The notes beneath the pieces were generated by a model, which made no database searches, was not told the origin of the DNA, and saw only the letters and a list, made by a program, of their open reading frames with translations. The position numbers and the translations under genes are program-made. Shown in pieces: positions 35,072 to 44,289 of a DNA stretch of 53,434 nucleotides. Each line of letters begins with the position of its first letter. Within the stretch, counting starts at the first letter, position 1. The stretch comes from Cryobacterium sp. N22 (GTDB lineage: Bacteria; Actinomycetota; Actinomycetes; Actinomycetales; Microbacteriaceae): NCBI RefSeq assembly GCF_002929555.1, contig NZ_PJJP01000016.1, forward strand, positions 1 to 53,434, given 5' to 3'.

Positions 35072-35278
35072 GTTCTTGGTAGGCTCCTCCACAGTAGTAG
35101 TCGAAGACGGATTGTCCACCGTCGCGGTGTCTCCCGGCCAGTGTCGGGGGTGCTGCGTACAGTCGGACTCGTCAACGACAACAGCGCACCTGCCTTGTCG
35201 AGGGCGGTCGCCGGGGTCCTCCCGGTTGCCGAAACGACAGCCTATAGGCGCCACGCGCACGACCCAAAGGAGCACACC

Positions 35279-36421
35279 ATGGCATCAGCAGCAGACCGCG
35301 AGAAGGCACTCGACACCGCACTCGCCCAGATCGACCGCCAGTTCGGCAAGGGCTCGGTCATGCGCCTGGGCAGCGACGAGCGCGCCCCCGTTGAAACCAT
35401 CTCCACAGGGTCGATCGCTTTGGACGTCGCGCTCGGCATAGGCGGACTGCCCCGGGGCCGGATCGTGGAGATCTACGGCCCGGAGTCCTCGGGTAAGACC
35501 ACGCTCACCCTGCACGCCATCGCGAACGCGCAGAAGAACGGCGGCATCGCCGCGTTCATCGACGCCGAGCACGCCCTCGACCCCGAATACGCCAAGAAGC
35601 TCGGCGTCGACATCGACGCCCTCCTCGTCTCCCAGCCCGACACCGGTGAGCAGGCACTCGAAATCGCCGACATGCTCGTGCGAAGCGGCTCGATCGACCT
35701 GATCGTCATCGACTCCGTCGCCGCCCTCGTGCCGCGCGCCGAAATCGAAGGTGAGATGGGTGACTCCCACGTGGGTCTGCAGGCCCGTCTGATGTCCCAG
35801 GCGCTCCGCAAGCTCACCGGTGGGCTCAGCCAGACCAACACCACCATGATCTTCATCAACCAGCTGCGCGAGAAGATCGGCGTGATGTTCGGCAGCCCGG
35901 AGACCACCGCCGGCGGTAAGGCGCTGAAGTTCTACGCCTCGGTGCGTCTGGACATCCGCCGCATCGAAACCCTCAAGGACGGCACTGAAGCCGTCGGTAA
36001 CCGCACCAGGGTCAAGGTCGTCAAGAACAAGATGGCGCCGCCGTTCAAGCAGGCCGAATTCGACATCATCTACGGCGTCGGCATCTCCCGCGAGGGCAGC
36101 CTGATCGACTTCGGCGTCGACCAGGGCATCGTTAAGAAGTCCGGCGCCTGGTACACCTACGACGGCGACCAGCTCGGCCAGGGCAAGGAGAACTCCCGCA
36201 ACTTCCTGCTGCGCAACGCCGACATGGCCAACGAGATCGAAACCAAGATCAAGAACAAGCTCGGCATCGGGGCCGAGGGCAAGGCCGCGAAGAAGGCCAC
36301 CGACGACGCCGCCACCGCCGCAGCGGCCGCTGCGGCCGCGGCAACGGGTGCGGCCACCGGCACCGACGGCGCCAAGGTCCCGTCCATCGCGGCCAAGGCC
36401 GCCGCACGCAAGGGCGCCTAG
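35279..36421 (+). CDS. recA: Recombinase A
   Basis: Strand-exchange ATPase and co-protease for LexA. 380 residues: Walker [10 protein letters not shown] at about 67-75, Walker [11 protein letters not shown], loop L1/L2 regions ([20 protein letters not shown]), and a variable C-terminal tail rich in Ala. ATG 35279 follows AAAGGAG by 7 bases. recX begins 5 bases after the stop. No intein is present. An SOS box lies upstream. Confidence 0.98.
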   Translation: MASAADREKALDTALAQIDRQFGKGSVMRLGSDERAPVETISTGSIALDVALGIGGLPRGRIVEIYGPESSGKTTLTLHAIANAQKNGGIAAFIDAEHALDPEYAKKLGVDIDALLVSQPDTGEQALEIADMLVRSGSIDLIVIDSVAALVPRAEIEGEMGDSHVGLQARLMSQALRKLTGGLSQTNTTMIFINQLREKIGVMFGSPETTAGGKALKFYASVRLDIRRIETLKDGTEAVGNRTRVKVVKNKMAPPFKQAEFDIIYGVGISREGSLIDFGVDQGIVKKSGAWYTYDGDQLGQGKENSRNFLLRNADMANEIETKIKNKLGIGAEGKAAKKATDDAATAAAAAAAAATGAATGTDGAKVPSIAAKAAARKGA

Positions 36422-36426
36422 CCGTC

Positions 36427-37056
36427 ATGGTTCACTTCGAACCCTCTCGTGGCAAGGCCGGTGCCGCTTCGGCGCCCGGCCGGGAAGGCCTCGCACCGGT
36501 GACGTACCTGCCCGGGGCGAGCCCCGCGGAACAGGCCGATGACGCCGCGGAGGACGCGGCCCAGGAGCGCGAACAGGCGGAGAAGCTGCTCCTGCAGCGC
36601 CTGCGCGGCCGGTCCCTCTCGATCATCGAGGCCCAGAAGCTGCTGCGCTCCACCGAGATCGACGAGGAGGCTGTGCAGGAGATCCTCGAACGTTTCACCG
36701 AGCTGCACTACCTCGACGAGGAGAAGCTCGCCGACCAGATCATGCACAGCCACCACGAACGCAAGGGCCTGGGCCGCAGCGGCGTTGCCGCCGAGATGCG
36801 CCAGCGTGGGCTCGACGCCGAGCTGATCGCCGAGAAGCTCGAGGAGATGCCGGACGACGAGGCCGAACGGGCCACCGAACTGGCGCTCAAGCGGGTTCAG
36901 CAGCTGGACAGGTTCGACGACGCCACCATCGATCGCCGGCTCACCGGGTTCCTGATGCGCAAGGGATACGCCTCCTCCGTGGTGCGCGACGCCGTCAAGG
37001 CCGCTCTCGCGTCCCGGCGGGGTTCCGGCCGCACGTCCACCGTCCGGTTCAGGTAG
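36427..37056 (+). CDS. recX: Regulatory protein RecX
   Basis: Modulates RecA filaments. 209 residues with three tandem three-helix RecX repeats after an N-terminal extension of about 50 residues (LLLQRLRGRSLSIIEAQKLL, then SGVAAEMRQRGLDAELI, then RRLTGFLMRKGYASSVVRDA). It is cotranscribed with recA. Confidence 0.93.
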   Translation: MVHFEPSRGKAGAASAPGREGLAPVTYLPGASPAEQADDAAEDAAQEREQAEKLLLQRLRGRSLSIIEAQKLLRSTEIDEEAVQEILERFTELHYLDEEKLADQIMHSHHERKGLGRSGVAAEMRQRGLDAELIAEKLEEMPDDEAERATELALKRVQQLDRFDDATIDRRLTGFLMRKGYASSVVRDAVKAALASRRGSGRTSTVRFR

Positions 37057-37128
37057 CGGGTGCGGCGCGGTGCGGGACGGTACGGTTCAGGTGAGAGCGA
37101 CCGCGCGCACGCGTAAGCTGAGGGAACT

Positions 37129-38823
37129 ATGAGCAGCGTCACCGCACCGTCCCTCGCCACCCCGTCATCCTCCGACCCGTCGCCGCACAGCGCGACGGTG
37201 ATCGCGCCGTCCTCGGCGGCGAGGGACGACGAGGGCCGGGCGCGCACCTATGAGGTGCGCACCTTCGGCTGCCAGATGAACGTGCACGACTCCGAGCGGC
37301 TCAGCGGTTCTCTCGAGGCGGCCGGCTACGTCTCGGCGGCGGGCGGCGAAGCCGACATCGTCGTGATCAACACCTGCGCGGTGCGGGAGAACGCCGACAA
37401 CAAGCTCTACGGCAACCTCGGCTACCTCGCCTCGGTCAAGCGCAAGCACGCCGGCATGCAGATCGCCGTCGGCGGCTGTCTGGCCCAGAAGGACAAGGCC
37501 ACCATCCTGGCCAAGGCACCTTGGGTGGACGTGGTGTTCGGCACCCACAACATGGGGTCGCTGCCGAGCCTGCTCGAACGCGCCCGGCACAACGGCGAGG
37601 CCCAGCTGGAGATCCTCGAATCCCTGGAGACGTTCCCGTCCACCCTGCCGACCAAGCGCGACTCGAGCTACAGCGGCTGGGTCTCGATCTCCGTCGGCTG
37701 CAACAACACCTGCACCTTCTGCATCGTGCCCGCCCTCCGCGGCAAGGAGAAGGACCGTCGTCCCGGCGAGATCCTCGCCGAGATCCAGGCCCTGGTCGAC
37801 GACGGCGCCATCGAGGTGACCCTGCTGGGCCAGAACGTGAACTCCTACGGTGTGGAGTTCGGTGACAGGCTCGCTTTCGGCAAGCTGCTGCGCGCGGCCG
37901 GCCAAATCCAGGGACTCGAACGCATCCGCTTCACCAGCCCGCACCCCGCCGCGTTCACCGACGATGTCATCGACGCCATGGCGGAGACCCCCGCCGTGAT
38001 GCCGCAGCTGCACATGCCGCTGCAGTCCGGCTCCGACCGGGTGCTCAAGGCCATGCGCCGCTCCTACCGGTCCACCAAATTCCTCGGCATCCTCGAGCGC
38101 GTGCGGGCGCAGATGCCCGACGCGGCGATCAGCACCGACATCATCGTCGGCTTCCCCGGCGAGACCGAGGAGGACTTCCTGGAGACCATGCGGGTCGTCG
38201 AGGAGTCCAGGTTCGCCACGGCCTTCACCTTCCAGTACTCCATCCGGCCGGGCACCCCCGCGGCCACCATGGCCGACCAGGTGCCCAAGGCCGTCGTGCA
38301 GGACCGCTACGAACGGCTCATCGCCCTGCAGGAGCGGATCTCCTGGGAGGAGAACCGCGCCATCATCGGCCGCGAGGTCGAACTTCTGGTCGCCAACGGT
38401 GAGGGCCGCAAGGATGCCGACACCCACCGTCTGAGCGGGCGTGCCCCCGACAGCCGGCTCGTACACTTCGACGTGCCCGCCGGCTCCGACCTGCCCCGGC
38501 CCGGCGACATGGTCACCGTCACCGTCACCCAGGCCGCACCGTTCCACCTCATCGCCGACTCCCTCGACGGCAAGCCGCTCCGCATCCGCCGCACCATCGC
38601 CGGAGACGCCTGGGACCGGGAGCAGACCGAGTCCTGCGGTGTGCCCGCCCCGGCGGGCTCGACCGGCAGCGCGGTCTCGTTGGGCCTGCCTACCCTGCGG
38701 GTGGGCAGCCCCAGCCTCACCCTGTCGAACCTCAGCCAGCACGCCGCTACCGGGCACGCCTCTACCGGGCACGGTGGCGCCACGACGATCCCGATCTACC
38801 CTCTCGACGACGCGGAACGCTAG
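37129..38823 (+). CDS. miaB: tRNA-2-methylthio-N6-dimethylallyladenosine synthase
   Basis: Radical-SAM enzyme that methylthiolates i6A37 in tRNA. 564 residues: N-terminal MTTase domain with Cys48 in TFGCQMN and the other ligand cysteines in NTCAV and GGCLAQ, then the radical-SAM motif CNNTCTFC (Cys191, Cys195, Cys198) and a TRAM domain. The last ~55 residues are an unrelated low-complexity tail. ATG 37129 follows GAGGGAACT. miaA, which makes the substrate, follows after 6 bases. Confidence 0.96.
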   Translation: MSSVTAPSLATPSSSDPSPHSATVIAPSSAARDDEGRARTYEVRTFGCQMNVHDSERLSGSLEAAGYVSAAGGEADIVVINTCAVRENADNKLYGNLGYLASVKRKHAGMQIAVGGCLAQKDKATILAKAPWVDVVFGTHNMGSLPSLLERARHNGEAQLEILESLETFPSTLPTKRDSSYSGWVSISVGCNNTCTFCIVPALRGKEKDRRPGEILAEIQALVDDGAIEVTLLGQNVNSYGVEFGDRLAFGKLLRAAGQIQGLERIRFTSPHPAAFTDDVIDAMAETPAVMPQLHMPLQSGSDRVLKAMRRSYRSTKFLGILERVRAQMPDAAISTDIIVGFPGETEEDFLETMRVVEESRFATAFTFQYSIRPGTPAATMADQVPKAVVQDRYERLIALQERISWEENRAIIGREVELLVANGEGRKDADTHRLSGRAPDSRLVHFDVPAGSDLPRPGDMVTVTVTQAAPFHLIADSLDGKPLRIRRTIAGDAWDREQTESCGVPAPAGSTGSAVSLGLPTLRVGSPSLTLSNLSQHAATGHASTGHGGATTIPIYPLDDAER

Positions 38824-38829
38824 GACCCG

Positions 38830-39738
38830 GTGCTCGTTGTCATCGTCGGGCCGACCGGTACCGGCAAATCCGAGCTGTCCCTGGATGTCGCCGAACGGCT
38901 GATCACGGCCGGCCGGCCCGCCGAGATCGTGAACGCCGACGCCATGCAGCTGTACCGGGGCATGGACATCGGCACCGCCAAGCTCGCTCCCGCCGAGCGC
39001 CGCGGCGTGCCGCACCACCTGCTGGACGTGCTCGACGTGGCCGACGAGGCCACCGTCGCCCGGTACCAGGTGGAGGCCCGCGCCGCCATCACCGGCATCC
39101 TCGAGCGCGGCGCCGTCCCCATCCTCGTGGGCGGTTCCGGTCTCTACGTCTCCTCCGTCGTCTACGACTTCCAGTTCCCCGGCACCGACCCGGTGCTCCG
39201 CGCCCGGCTCGAGGCCGAGCTTTTGGAGCAGGGCCCCGGCCTGATGTATGACCGTCTGAAGGCCGTCGACCCCGGCGCCGCCGCCCGCATCGGGGCCAGC
39301 AACGGCCGCCGGCTCGTGCGTGCCCTCGAGGTCGTCGAACTCACCGGCGCCCCGCACACCGCGGCCCTGCCCGGCGACCCGGTCTGCTGGATGCCCGCCG
39401 TCACCCTCGGGCTACGCCTGCCCCGCGAGGTGCTCACCCCGCGCCTGGATGCCCGGGTGGACCGCATGTGGACGGCCGGACTCGTCGAGGAGGTGCGTGG
39501 CCTCATCCCCGCCGGGCTGGAGGGCGGCGTCACGGCCAGCCGCGCGATCGGCTACGCCCAGGCCCTCGGCCAGGTGCACGGCACCGTGTCGCAGGCGGAT
39601 GCCATCGAGGCGACCCGGCAGCTCACCCGGCGGTACGCCCGGCGTCAGGTGAGCTGGTTCAAACGTGACCCGCACACCCACTGGATCGACGCCGACGACG
39701 CGGACCGCGTCGACCAGGCCGCTGCTCATCTGCCCTGA
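38830..39738 (+). CDS. miaA: tRNA dimethylallyltransferase
   Basis: Transfers a dimethylallyl group to A37 of tRNA. 302 residues: P-loop [29 protein letters not shown], and [11 protein letters not shown] with [13 protein letters not shown] near the C-terminus. The GTG start at 38830 is 6 bases after the miaB stop, so translation is probably coupled to miaB. The conserved actinobacterial order miaB-miaA-dapF is kept. Confidence 0.95.
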   Translation: MLVVIVGPTGTGKSELSLDVAERLITAGRPAEIVNADAMQLYRGMDIGTAKLAPAERRGVPHHLLDVLDVADEATVARYQVEARAAITGILERGAVPILVGGSGLYVSSVVYDFQFPGTDPVLRARLEAELLEQGPGLMYDRLKAVDPGAAARIGASNGRRLVRALEVVELTGAPHTAALPGDPVCWMPAVTLGLRLPREVLTPRLDARVDRMWTAGLVEEVRGLIPAGLEGGVTASRAIGYAQALGQVHGTVSQADAIEATRQLTRRYARRQVSWFKRDPHTHWIDADDADRVDQAAAHLP

Positions 39739-39763
39739 CGCCGGAGCCGGCAGCCCGAGTCCC

Positions 39764-39769
39764 TAAACT
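39764..39769 (+). promoter_or_regulatory. -10 hexamer TAAACT of dapF (leaderless)
   Basis: TAAACT, then GAACAC, then ATG 39776. No ribosome-binding site is present. Confidence 0.55.
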
Positions 39770-39775
39770 GAACAC

Positions 39776-40657
39776 ATGGGCATCGATCTCCACTTCACCA
39801 AGGGCCAAGGCACCGGCAACGACTTCGTGCTGTTCGCCGACCCCGACGGCCGGCTCAATCTCACCCCGGAACAGATCCAGGGCGTCTGCGACCGCCAGTT
39901 CGGCGTCGGCGCCGACGGCATCATCCGCGCCGTGCGCTCGGCCAACCTCGATGCGGGCGCCACGGCCCTCGCCGAAGACGACGGCGCCGAGTGGTTCATG
40001 GACTACTGGAACGCCGACGGCACGGTCTCGGAGATGTGCGGCAACGGCATCCGGGTCTACACCCGGTTCCTGCTCGAACAGGGCCTCGTCGACCTCGGCC
40101 CCGGCGATACCCTGCCGATCGGCACCCGCAGCGGTGTGCGCGACGTGCAGCGCAACGCCACCGGCTACCAGGTGGACCTCGGTCGGTGGCGGCTGGAGCC
40201 GGGGGAGACCCTGGTGCGCGCCAAGAACCTCGCCGTGGCCCGCCCGGGCCTGGGCATCAACGTGGGCAACCCGCACGTTGTGGTGGCCCTCGCCGATGAA
40301 GACGAGCTCGAAAGCGCCGACCTGACCTTCATTCCGCAGCTGGACCCCGAGCCCGCCGAGGGCGCCAACGTGGAGTTCGTGCTGCCGCACGACCCGCTGG
40401 TCGTCGACGGCGTCGGCCGCATCCGGATGCGCGTGCACGAACGCGGCAGCGGCGAGACCCTTTCCTGCGGCACCGGCGCGGTCGCCGCGGCCCTGGCCAC
40501 CCGGCACTGGGCCGGCAAGGGTGCACCGAACCAGTGGCGCGTCGAGGTTCCCGGCGGCGTCCTGGGCGTGCGGATGTTCCCCACCGAAGACGGCGAGCAC
40601 GTCTCGCTCTCCGGCCCAGCCACCCTGGTCTTCGACGGCACCCTCGCACTCGCCTGA
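39776..40657 (+). CDS. dapF: Diaminopimelate epimerase
   Basis: Converts L,L- to meso-diaminopimelate for lysine and peptidoglycan. 293 residues with the two-Cys racemase site: Cys88 in EMCGNGIRV and Cys231 in LSCGTGAVA. It starts [12 protein letters not shown]. The start is leaderless-like, so it can be expressed apart from miaBA. Confidence 0.96.
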   Translation: MGIDLHFTKGQGTGNDFVLFADPDGRLNLTPEQIQGVCDRQFGVGADGIIRAVRSANLDAGATALAEDDGAEWFMDYWNADGTVSEMCGNGIRVYTRFLLEQGLVDLGPGDTLPIGTRSGVRDVQRNATGYQVDLGRWRLEPGETLVRAKNLAVARPGLGINVGNPHVVVALADEDELESADLTFIPQLDPEPAEGANVEFVLPHDPLVVDGVGRIRMRVHERGSGETLSCGTGAVAAALATRHWAGKGAPNQWRVEVPGGVLGVRMFPTEDGEHVSLSGPATLVFDGTLALA

Positions 40658-40662
40658 CACGT

Positions 40663-40725
40663 CCGCGAACTGTGAGAAAAGCCCCGAAAACTCTCGGGTT
40701 TAGGGGCTTAGCTCACAGTTCGCGG
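40663..40725. terminator. 63-bp bidirectional hairpin between dapF and the methyltransferase gene
   Basis: Outer arms CCGCGAACTGTGAG and CTCACAGTTCGCGG are perfectly complementary (14 bp); inside them GCCCC pairs with GGGGC and a smaller CCCGA/TCGGG hairpin sits in the centre. It lies between convergent genes, 5 bp after each stop, consistent with a shared terminator. Confidence 0.75.
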
Positions 40726-40730
40726 GGGAG

Positions 40731-41357
40731 TCAGACGGGCTTGTGGGCCTGGAGGATGCGGAAGCCCTTGTCGGTCGCGTAGCGGGAGACCTCGAGCCCG
40801 CCGGGCTGACCGGCGCCGGTGAACTCCTCGGCGAGCCAGCGCTGCAGCGAATCGGAGCCGAGGTTGCGCTGCACGACGAGCCAGGCATCCGTGCCGGGCT
40901 TCAGGCGCGGCAGCCACAGCTCGAGCATCGCGTGCAGCTCGGCCTTGCCCACCCGGATCGGCGGGTTCGACCAGATACCCGCGAACACCACGGAATCGGG
41001 AACATCCGCCGGCAGGACCGCGTTGATGTTCGTGAGCCCCAGGTTGGCGGCGTTCATCCGCACCAACTCGAGGGCTCGCTCGTTGACGTCGACGGCCCAG
41101 ACCGTGGCCGTGGGATCGGCCAGCGCCAGATGCAGGCTGATCGGTCCCCAGCCGCAACCGAGGTCGAGCACATCCCCGCCGCCGGAGGGCAGCGGGGCCT
41201 CGCGCATCAGCACCTTGGTGCCGGTGTCGATGTGTTCGGGGGAGAAAATCGCGTTCGCGGTGGTGACCTCGCGGATCGCCCCGGCGATCTTGACGGTGAT
41301 CTGCCGCAATTTCAGGTCGCTACCCGGAGTCGACGAGAAATAGTGTTCGGAAGCCAT
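40731..41357 (-). CDS. RsmC-like class I SAM-dependent methyltransferase
   Basis: 208 residues. The SAM motif is VLDLGCGWGPISLHLAL (about 62-78), followed by AVDVNERAL and the catalytic SNPPIRVGK, the NPP tetrad of N6/N2-amino methyltransferases. It resembles the C-terminal half of RsmC (16S rRNA G1207). ATG 41357 has TAAGTT 6 bases upstream and no ribosome-binding site. It is divergent from hflX with a 41-bp gap. Confidence 0.88.
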   Translation of the reverse strand: MASEHYFSSTPGSDLKLRQITVKIAGAIREVTTANAIFSPEHIDTGTKVLMREAPLPSGGGDVLDLGCGWGPISLHLALADPTATVWAVDVNERALELVRMNAANLGLTNINAVLPADVPDSVVFAGIWSNPPIRVGKAELHAMLELWLPRLKPGTDAWLVVQRNLGSDSLQRWLAEEFTGAGQPGGLEVSRYATDKGFRILQAHKPV

Positions 41358-41363
41358 ACAGCG

Positions 41364-41369
41364 AACTTA
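41364..41369 (-). promoter_or_regulatory. -10 hexamer TAAGTT of the methyltransferase gene (leaderless)
   Basis: Minus-strand TAAGTT with 6 bases to ATG 41357. Confidence 0.5.
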
Positions 41370-41385
41370 TCGAAAAAAGAGGAAC

Positions 41386-41391
41386 TAGAGT
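41386..41391 (+). promoter_or_regulatory. -10 hexamer TAGAGT of hflX (leaderless)
   Basis: TAGAGT, 7 bases, then ATG 41399. A GAGGA lies 14-18 bases upstream but is too far to be a good ribosome-binding site. Confidence 0.45.
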
Positions 41392-41398
41392 TAAAGCA

Positions 41399-42943
41399 AT
41401 GACTGATATAAACGCTCCACACGACGGCGATGACGATGTAGTTGCGCGCGTGCTGGCCAGCGCCGAGAGCCGGTCCTCCGGCTACTCGCTGTTCGCGAGC
41501 GGATCGGCGCAGGCCCTCTCGGCACGCCCGGCCAACGGCGGTTTCGACGGCGGCGACCACGACGGCGAACAGACCGAGCGTGAAGACCGCAACGCCCTGC
41601 GCCGCGTGGGTGGACTCTCCACCGAACTGCAGGATGTCACCGAGGTTGAATACCGCCAGCTGCGCCTGGAAAACGTCGTCCTGATCGGCGTCTACTCCGC
41701 CCGCAGCCTGCTCGACGCCGAGAACTCCATGCGCGAGCTCGCCGCCTTGGCCGAGACCGCCGGCGCCACGGTGCTGGACGGCCTGCTGCAGCGCCGCGCC
41801 ACCCCCGACCCCAGCACCTACCTCGGCAAGGGCAAGGCCCTCGAGCTCGCGTCCATCGTGGCGGCGCTCGGCGCCGACACCGTGATCGCCGACACCGAAC
41901 TCGCGCCCAGCCAGCGGCGTGCCCTGGAAGACGTGGTCAAGGTGAAGGTCATCGACCGCACCGCCGTGATCCTGGACATCTTCAGCCAGCACGCCAAGAG
42001 CCGGGAGGGCAAGGCGCAGGTCGAACTCGCCCAACTCGCCTACCTGCTGCCCCGCCTCCGCGGCTGGGGTGACTCGATGTCCCGCCAGGCCGGTGGCCAG
42101 GTCGGCGGCGCCGGCGCCGGTATGGGCTCGCGTGGACCCGGTGAGACGAAGATCGAACTCGACCGGCGCCGCATCCACACCCGGATGTCGCGGCTGCGCA
42201 AGCAGATGCTGGAGATGAAACCCGCCCGTGAGGCCAAGCGCGCCAACCGCAAGCGCAACGCGGTGCCGTCGGTCGCGATCGTCGGGTACACCAACGCCGG
42301 CAAGTCCAGCCTGCTCAACCGCATCACCAAGGCCGGGGTACTCGTGGAGAACTCCCTCTTCGCCACCCTCGACGCCACCGTGCGCAAGTCCACGACGGAC
42401 GACGGCCGGCTGTACACCTTCACCGACACCGTCGGTTTTGTGCGCAACCTGCCCCACCAGCTGGTGGAGGCGTTCCGCTCCACCCTCGAGGAGGTTGCGG
42501 ACTCCGACGTCATCATCCACGTCGTCGACGCGTCCCACCCCGACCCGGCCAGCCAGCTGGCCACGGTGCGCGAGGTCATCGGCGAGGTCGGTGCCAGCGA
42601 CATCCCCGAGCTGGTGCTGTTCAACAAGAGCGACCTGGTCAGCGACGATGACCGGCTCGTACTGCGGGGCCTGGCGCCCCAGGCGATCTTCGTGTCGGCG
42701 CGCAGCGGCGAGGGCATCACCGAGGTGCTGCAGGTGCTCGAGACCATGCTGCCCCGGCCGGAGATTCGCCTCGAACTGCTGATCCCCTACGACCGCGGTG
42801 ACCTCATCCCGATCCTGCACGAGCAGGGCAAGGTTCTGGCGCTGGACTACTCCGAGACCGGTACCCAGGTCACGGCTCTCGTTTCGCCCGGCATCGAGGC
42901 CCAGTTCACCCCGTTCGTGGTGGCACCGGCCATCGCCGGCTGA
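41399..42943 (+). CDS. hflX: Ribosome-associated GTPase HflX
   Basis: Splits stalled 70S ribosomes under stress. 514 residues: an N-terminal extension, the HflX domain (about 90-255, with GRKxxxGGRGPGE-like GSRGPGETKIELDRRR), then the G domain with G1 GYTNAGKSS at about 295-303, DTVGF and NKSD. ATG 41399. The acidic N-terminal 60 residues are not conserved in the family. A terminator hairpin follows. Confidence 0.94.
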   Translation: MTDINAPHDGDDDVVARVLASAESRSSGYSLFASGSAQALSARPANGGFDGGDHDGEQTEREDRNALRRVGGLSTELQDVTEVEYRQLRLENVVLIGVYSARSLLDAENSMRELAALAETAGATVLDGLLQRRATPDPSTYLGKGKALELASIVAALGADTVIADTELAPSQRRALEDVVKVKVIDRTAVILDIFSQHAKSREGKAQVELAQLAYLLPRLRGWGDSMSRQAGGQVGGAGAGMGSRGPGETKIELDRRRIHTRMSRLRKQMLEMKPAREAKRANRKRNAVPSVAIVGYTNAGKSSLLNRITKAGVLVENSLFATLDATVRKSTTDDGRLYTFTDTVGFVRNLPHQLVEAFRSTLEEVADSDVIIHVVDASHPDPASQLATVREVIGEVGASDIPELVLFNKSDLVSDDDRLVLRGLAPQAIFVSARSGEGITEVLQVLETMLPRPEIRLELLIPYDRGDLIPILHEQGKVLALDYSETGTQVTALVSPGIEAQFTPFVVAPAIAG

Positions 42944-42954
42944 CACCGATCCGC

Positions 42955-43001
42955 CCGAAGGCGGCACCCACTCCTGAGACAGGGGCGGGTGCCGCCTTCG
43001 G
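42955..43001 (+). terminator. Terminator hairpin of hflX
   Basis: CCGAAGGCGGCACCC and GGGTGCCGCCTTCGG, perfect 15-bp arms around a 17-base loop, 11 bp after the stop. Confidence 0.85.
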
Positions 43002-43103
43002 TGCGTTAACGCACCCGATGCGGCCGCGAACGTAACAATCGGCCATGCAGCAGCGCGGCCCGAAGGTGCGTTGTTAGAGTCATCTCATTCGTTGCCGGCG
43101 GGG

Positions 43104-43109
43104 TAATCT
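43104..43109 (+). promoter_or_regulatory. -10 hexamer TAATCT of the metF-metE transcript
   Basis: TAATCT lies 7 bases before the ATG at 43117, so transcription probably starts there and gives a leader of about 111 nt before metF. Confidence 0.5.
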
Positions 43110-43116
43110 GCCCGGC

Positions 43117-43203
43117 ATGGAGCGACAGCCGAGCCCGGCACCCGCCCGCGAGCAACCGCCCGGTTTCCGTGGCGGTCCGCGGCCGCCAGGCCTTTTGAAC
43201 TGA
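43117..43203 (+). CDS. Possible leaderless 28-residue leader peptide upstream of metF
   Basis: ATG 43117 is 7 bases after TAATCT and opens a 28-codon frame ending TGA 43201-43203, 24 bases before the metF start. The product would be Pro-rich (8 Pro, with three Pro-Pro pairs), begins MERQPSPAPAR and has no Met codon besides the start. It covers both alternative hairpins of the leader. It may be a real leader peptide or simply a non-coding 5' untranslated region; only position and promoter spacing support it. Confidence 0.35.
   Translation: MERQPSPAPAREQPPGFRGGPRPPGLLN
43155..43196 (+). promoter_or_regulatory. Mutually exclusive hairpins, candidate transcription attenuator of metFE
   Basis: ACCGCC at 43155-43160 can pair with GGCGGT at 43171-43176. 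The same strand segment, as TGGCGG at 43170-43175, can instead pair with CCGCCA at 43183-43188, followed by GGCCTTTT, a terminator-like hairpin. The two structures exclude each other. The upstream GAGCAACCGCC recalls parts of SAM-sensing leaders, but no full aptamer could be matched by eye. Confidence 0.5.
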
Positions 43204-43227
43204 ACCCACCATGCCGAATGAGGAACC

Positions 43228-44289
43228 ATGACAGCGACCCCGACGTCCCCACCCGCGGACCCCGCCTGTCGTTCGAGCATCCCGTTCTCGTTCGAGCTGT
43301 ACCCGCCCAAAACGGATGCCGCGACGGCGGCCCTGCACACCACCATCGACGCCCTGGCCGCGGCCCGTCCGAAGTTCATCTCGGTGACCTACGGCGCCAG
43401 CGGCTCCTCCCGCACCTCGTCCCTGGACGTGCTGCGCTACATCCGCCGGGCCACCACGGTAGACCCGATGGCGCACCTCACCTGCGTCGGTTCCTCGCAC
43501 GCCGAGGCGAGCAGCCTGATCCGCGAGTTCCTCGATGCCGGCGTGAGCAGCTTCCTCGCCCTCCGCGGCGACCCGCCAGAGGGCCTGACCGAGAACGACG
43601 CCTTCCTCGGCGACCTGCACAGCGCCGGCGAGCTGGTGCAGCTGATCCACCGCGTGCAGGCCGAACGCGTGCCGTACCAGGAAACCCCGATCCCCGGTCT
43701 TCCACGCGCCCGCGCCGTGAAGACCGAACGTGAACACGTGCGGATCGCCGTGGCGGCCTTCCCCAACGGGCACCCGCGCTCACGCTCCACCGCGCAGGAC
43801 ATCGACACCCTGCTGGCCAAACAGGCGGCGGGCGCGAACCTGGCCATTACCCAACTCTTCTTCCACGCCGACCACTACCTCAGCTTCATCCAGCGAGCCA
43901 GGGAGGCCGGGGTCGAATTCCCGATCCTGCCCGGCATCATGCCCGTCACCAGCCCCGGCCGGCTGCGGCGCATCCTCGAGCTCTCCGGCGAGGAACTGCC
44001 CGCCGAGCTCTCAATCCAGCTCGAGGTCGAACCCACCGCCGAGGGCCAGCGCGAGATCGGCATCAGCCACGCCGCCGCCCTGGCCGAGAAGCTCATCGCC
44101 GGCGGAGCACCCGGCCTGCACCTCTACGCCTTCAACCAGCACGAGACCGTGCTCGCCGTGCTCGACCGCGCCGGCGCGCTCGCACCGGCACAACCGGTCG
44201 TCTCCGCTCACCTCCCGTCCCCGACCCATCCCTCGACCAGCCCCGTCGGCACCCGTGCCGGTATCCACTCCACGAAGGACTACTACTGA
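43228..44289 (+). CDS. metF: Methylenetetrahydrofolate reductase
   Basis: Reduces methylene-THF to methyl-THF, the methyl donor for MetE. 353 residues, TIM barrel: SFELYPPKTD with the catalytic Glu, VTYGASGSSR, ALRGDPPEG for FAD, and ITQLFFHADHY. ATG 43228 follows GAGGAA. The stop shares one base with the metE start (TGATG), so the two are translationally coupled. The C-terminal 40 residues are low complexity. Confidence 0.95.
   Translation: MTATPTSPPADPACRSSIPFSFELYPPKTDAATAALHTTIDALAAARPKFISVTYGASGSSRTSSLDVLRYIRRATTVDPMAHLTCVGSSHAEASSLIREFLDAGVSSFLALRGDPPEGLTENDAFLGDLHSAGELVQLIHRVQAERVPYQETPIPGLPRARAVKTEREHVRIAVAAFPNGHPRSRSTAQDIDTLLAKQAAGANLAITQLFFHADHYLSFIQRAREAGVEFPILPGIMPVTSPGRLRRILELSGEELPAELSIQLEVEPTAEGQREIGISHAAALAEKLIAGGAPGLHLYAFNQHETVLAVLDRAGALAPAQPVVSAHLPSPTHPSTSPVGTRAGIHSTKDYY

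Larger units (their letters stand above)
34943..35278. other. 336-bp gene-free recA upstream region
   Basis: Contains a terminator-like hairpin (34992-35015), an SOS-box-like site (35058-35071) and a possible -10 TAGGCT (35080-35085), then about 190 bp of leader ending in the recA ribosome-binding site AAAGGAG. Open frames across it have poor composition. Confidence 0.75.

Noticed and set aside
43000..43227. Cobalamin riboswitch upstream of metF-metE
   Set aside because: The B12-box and long conserved core are not present; the leader after 43117 is too short.
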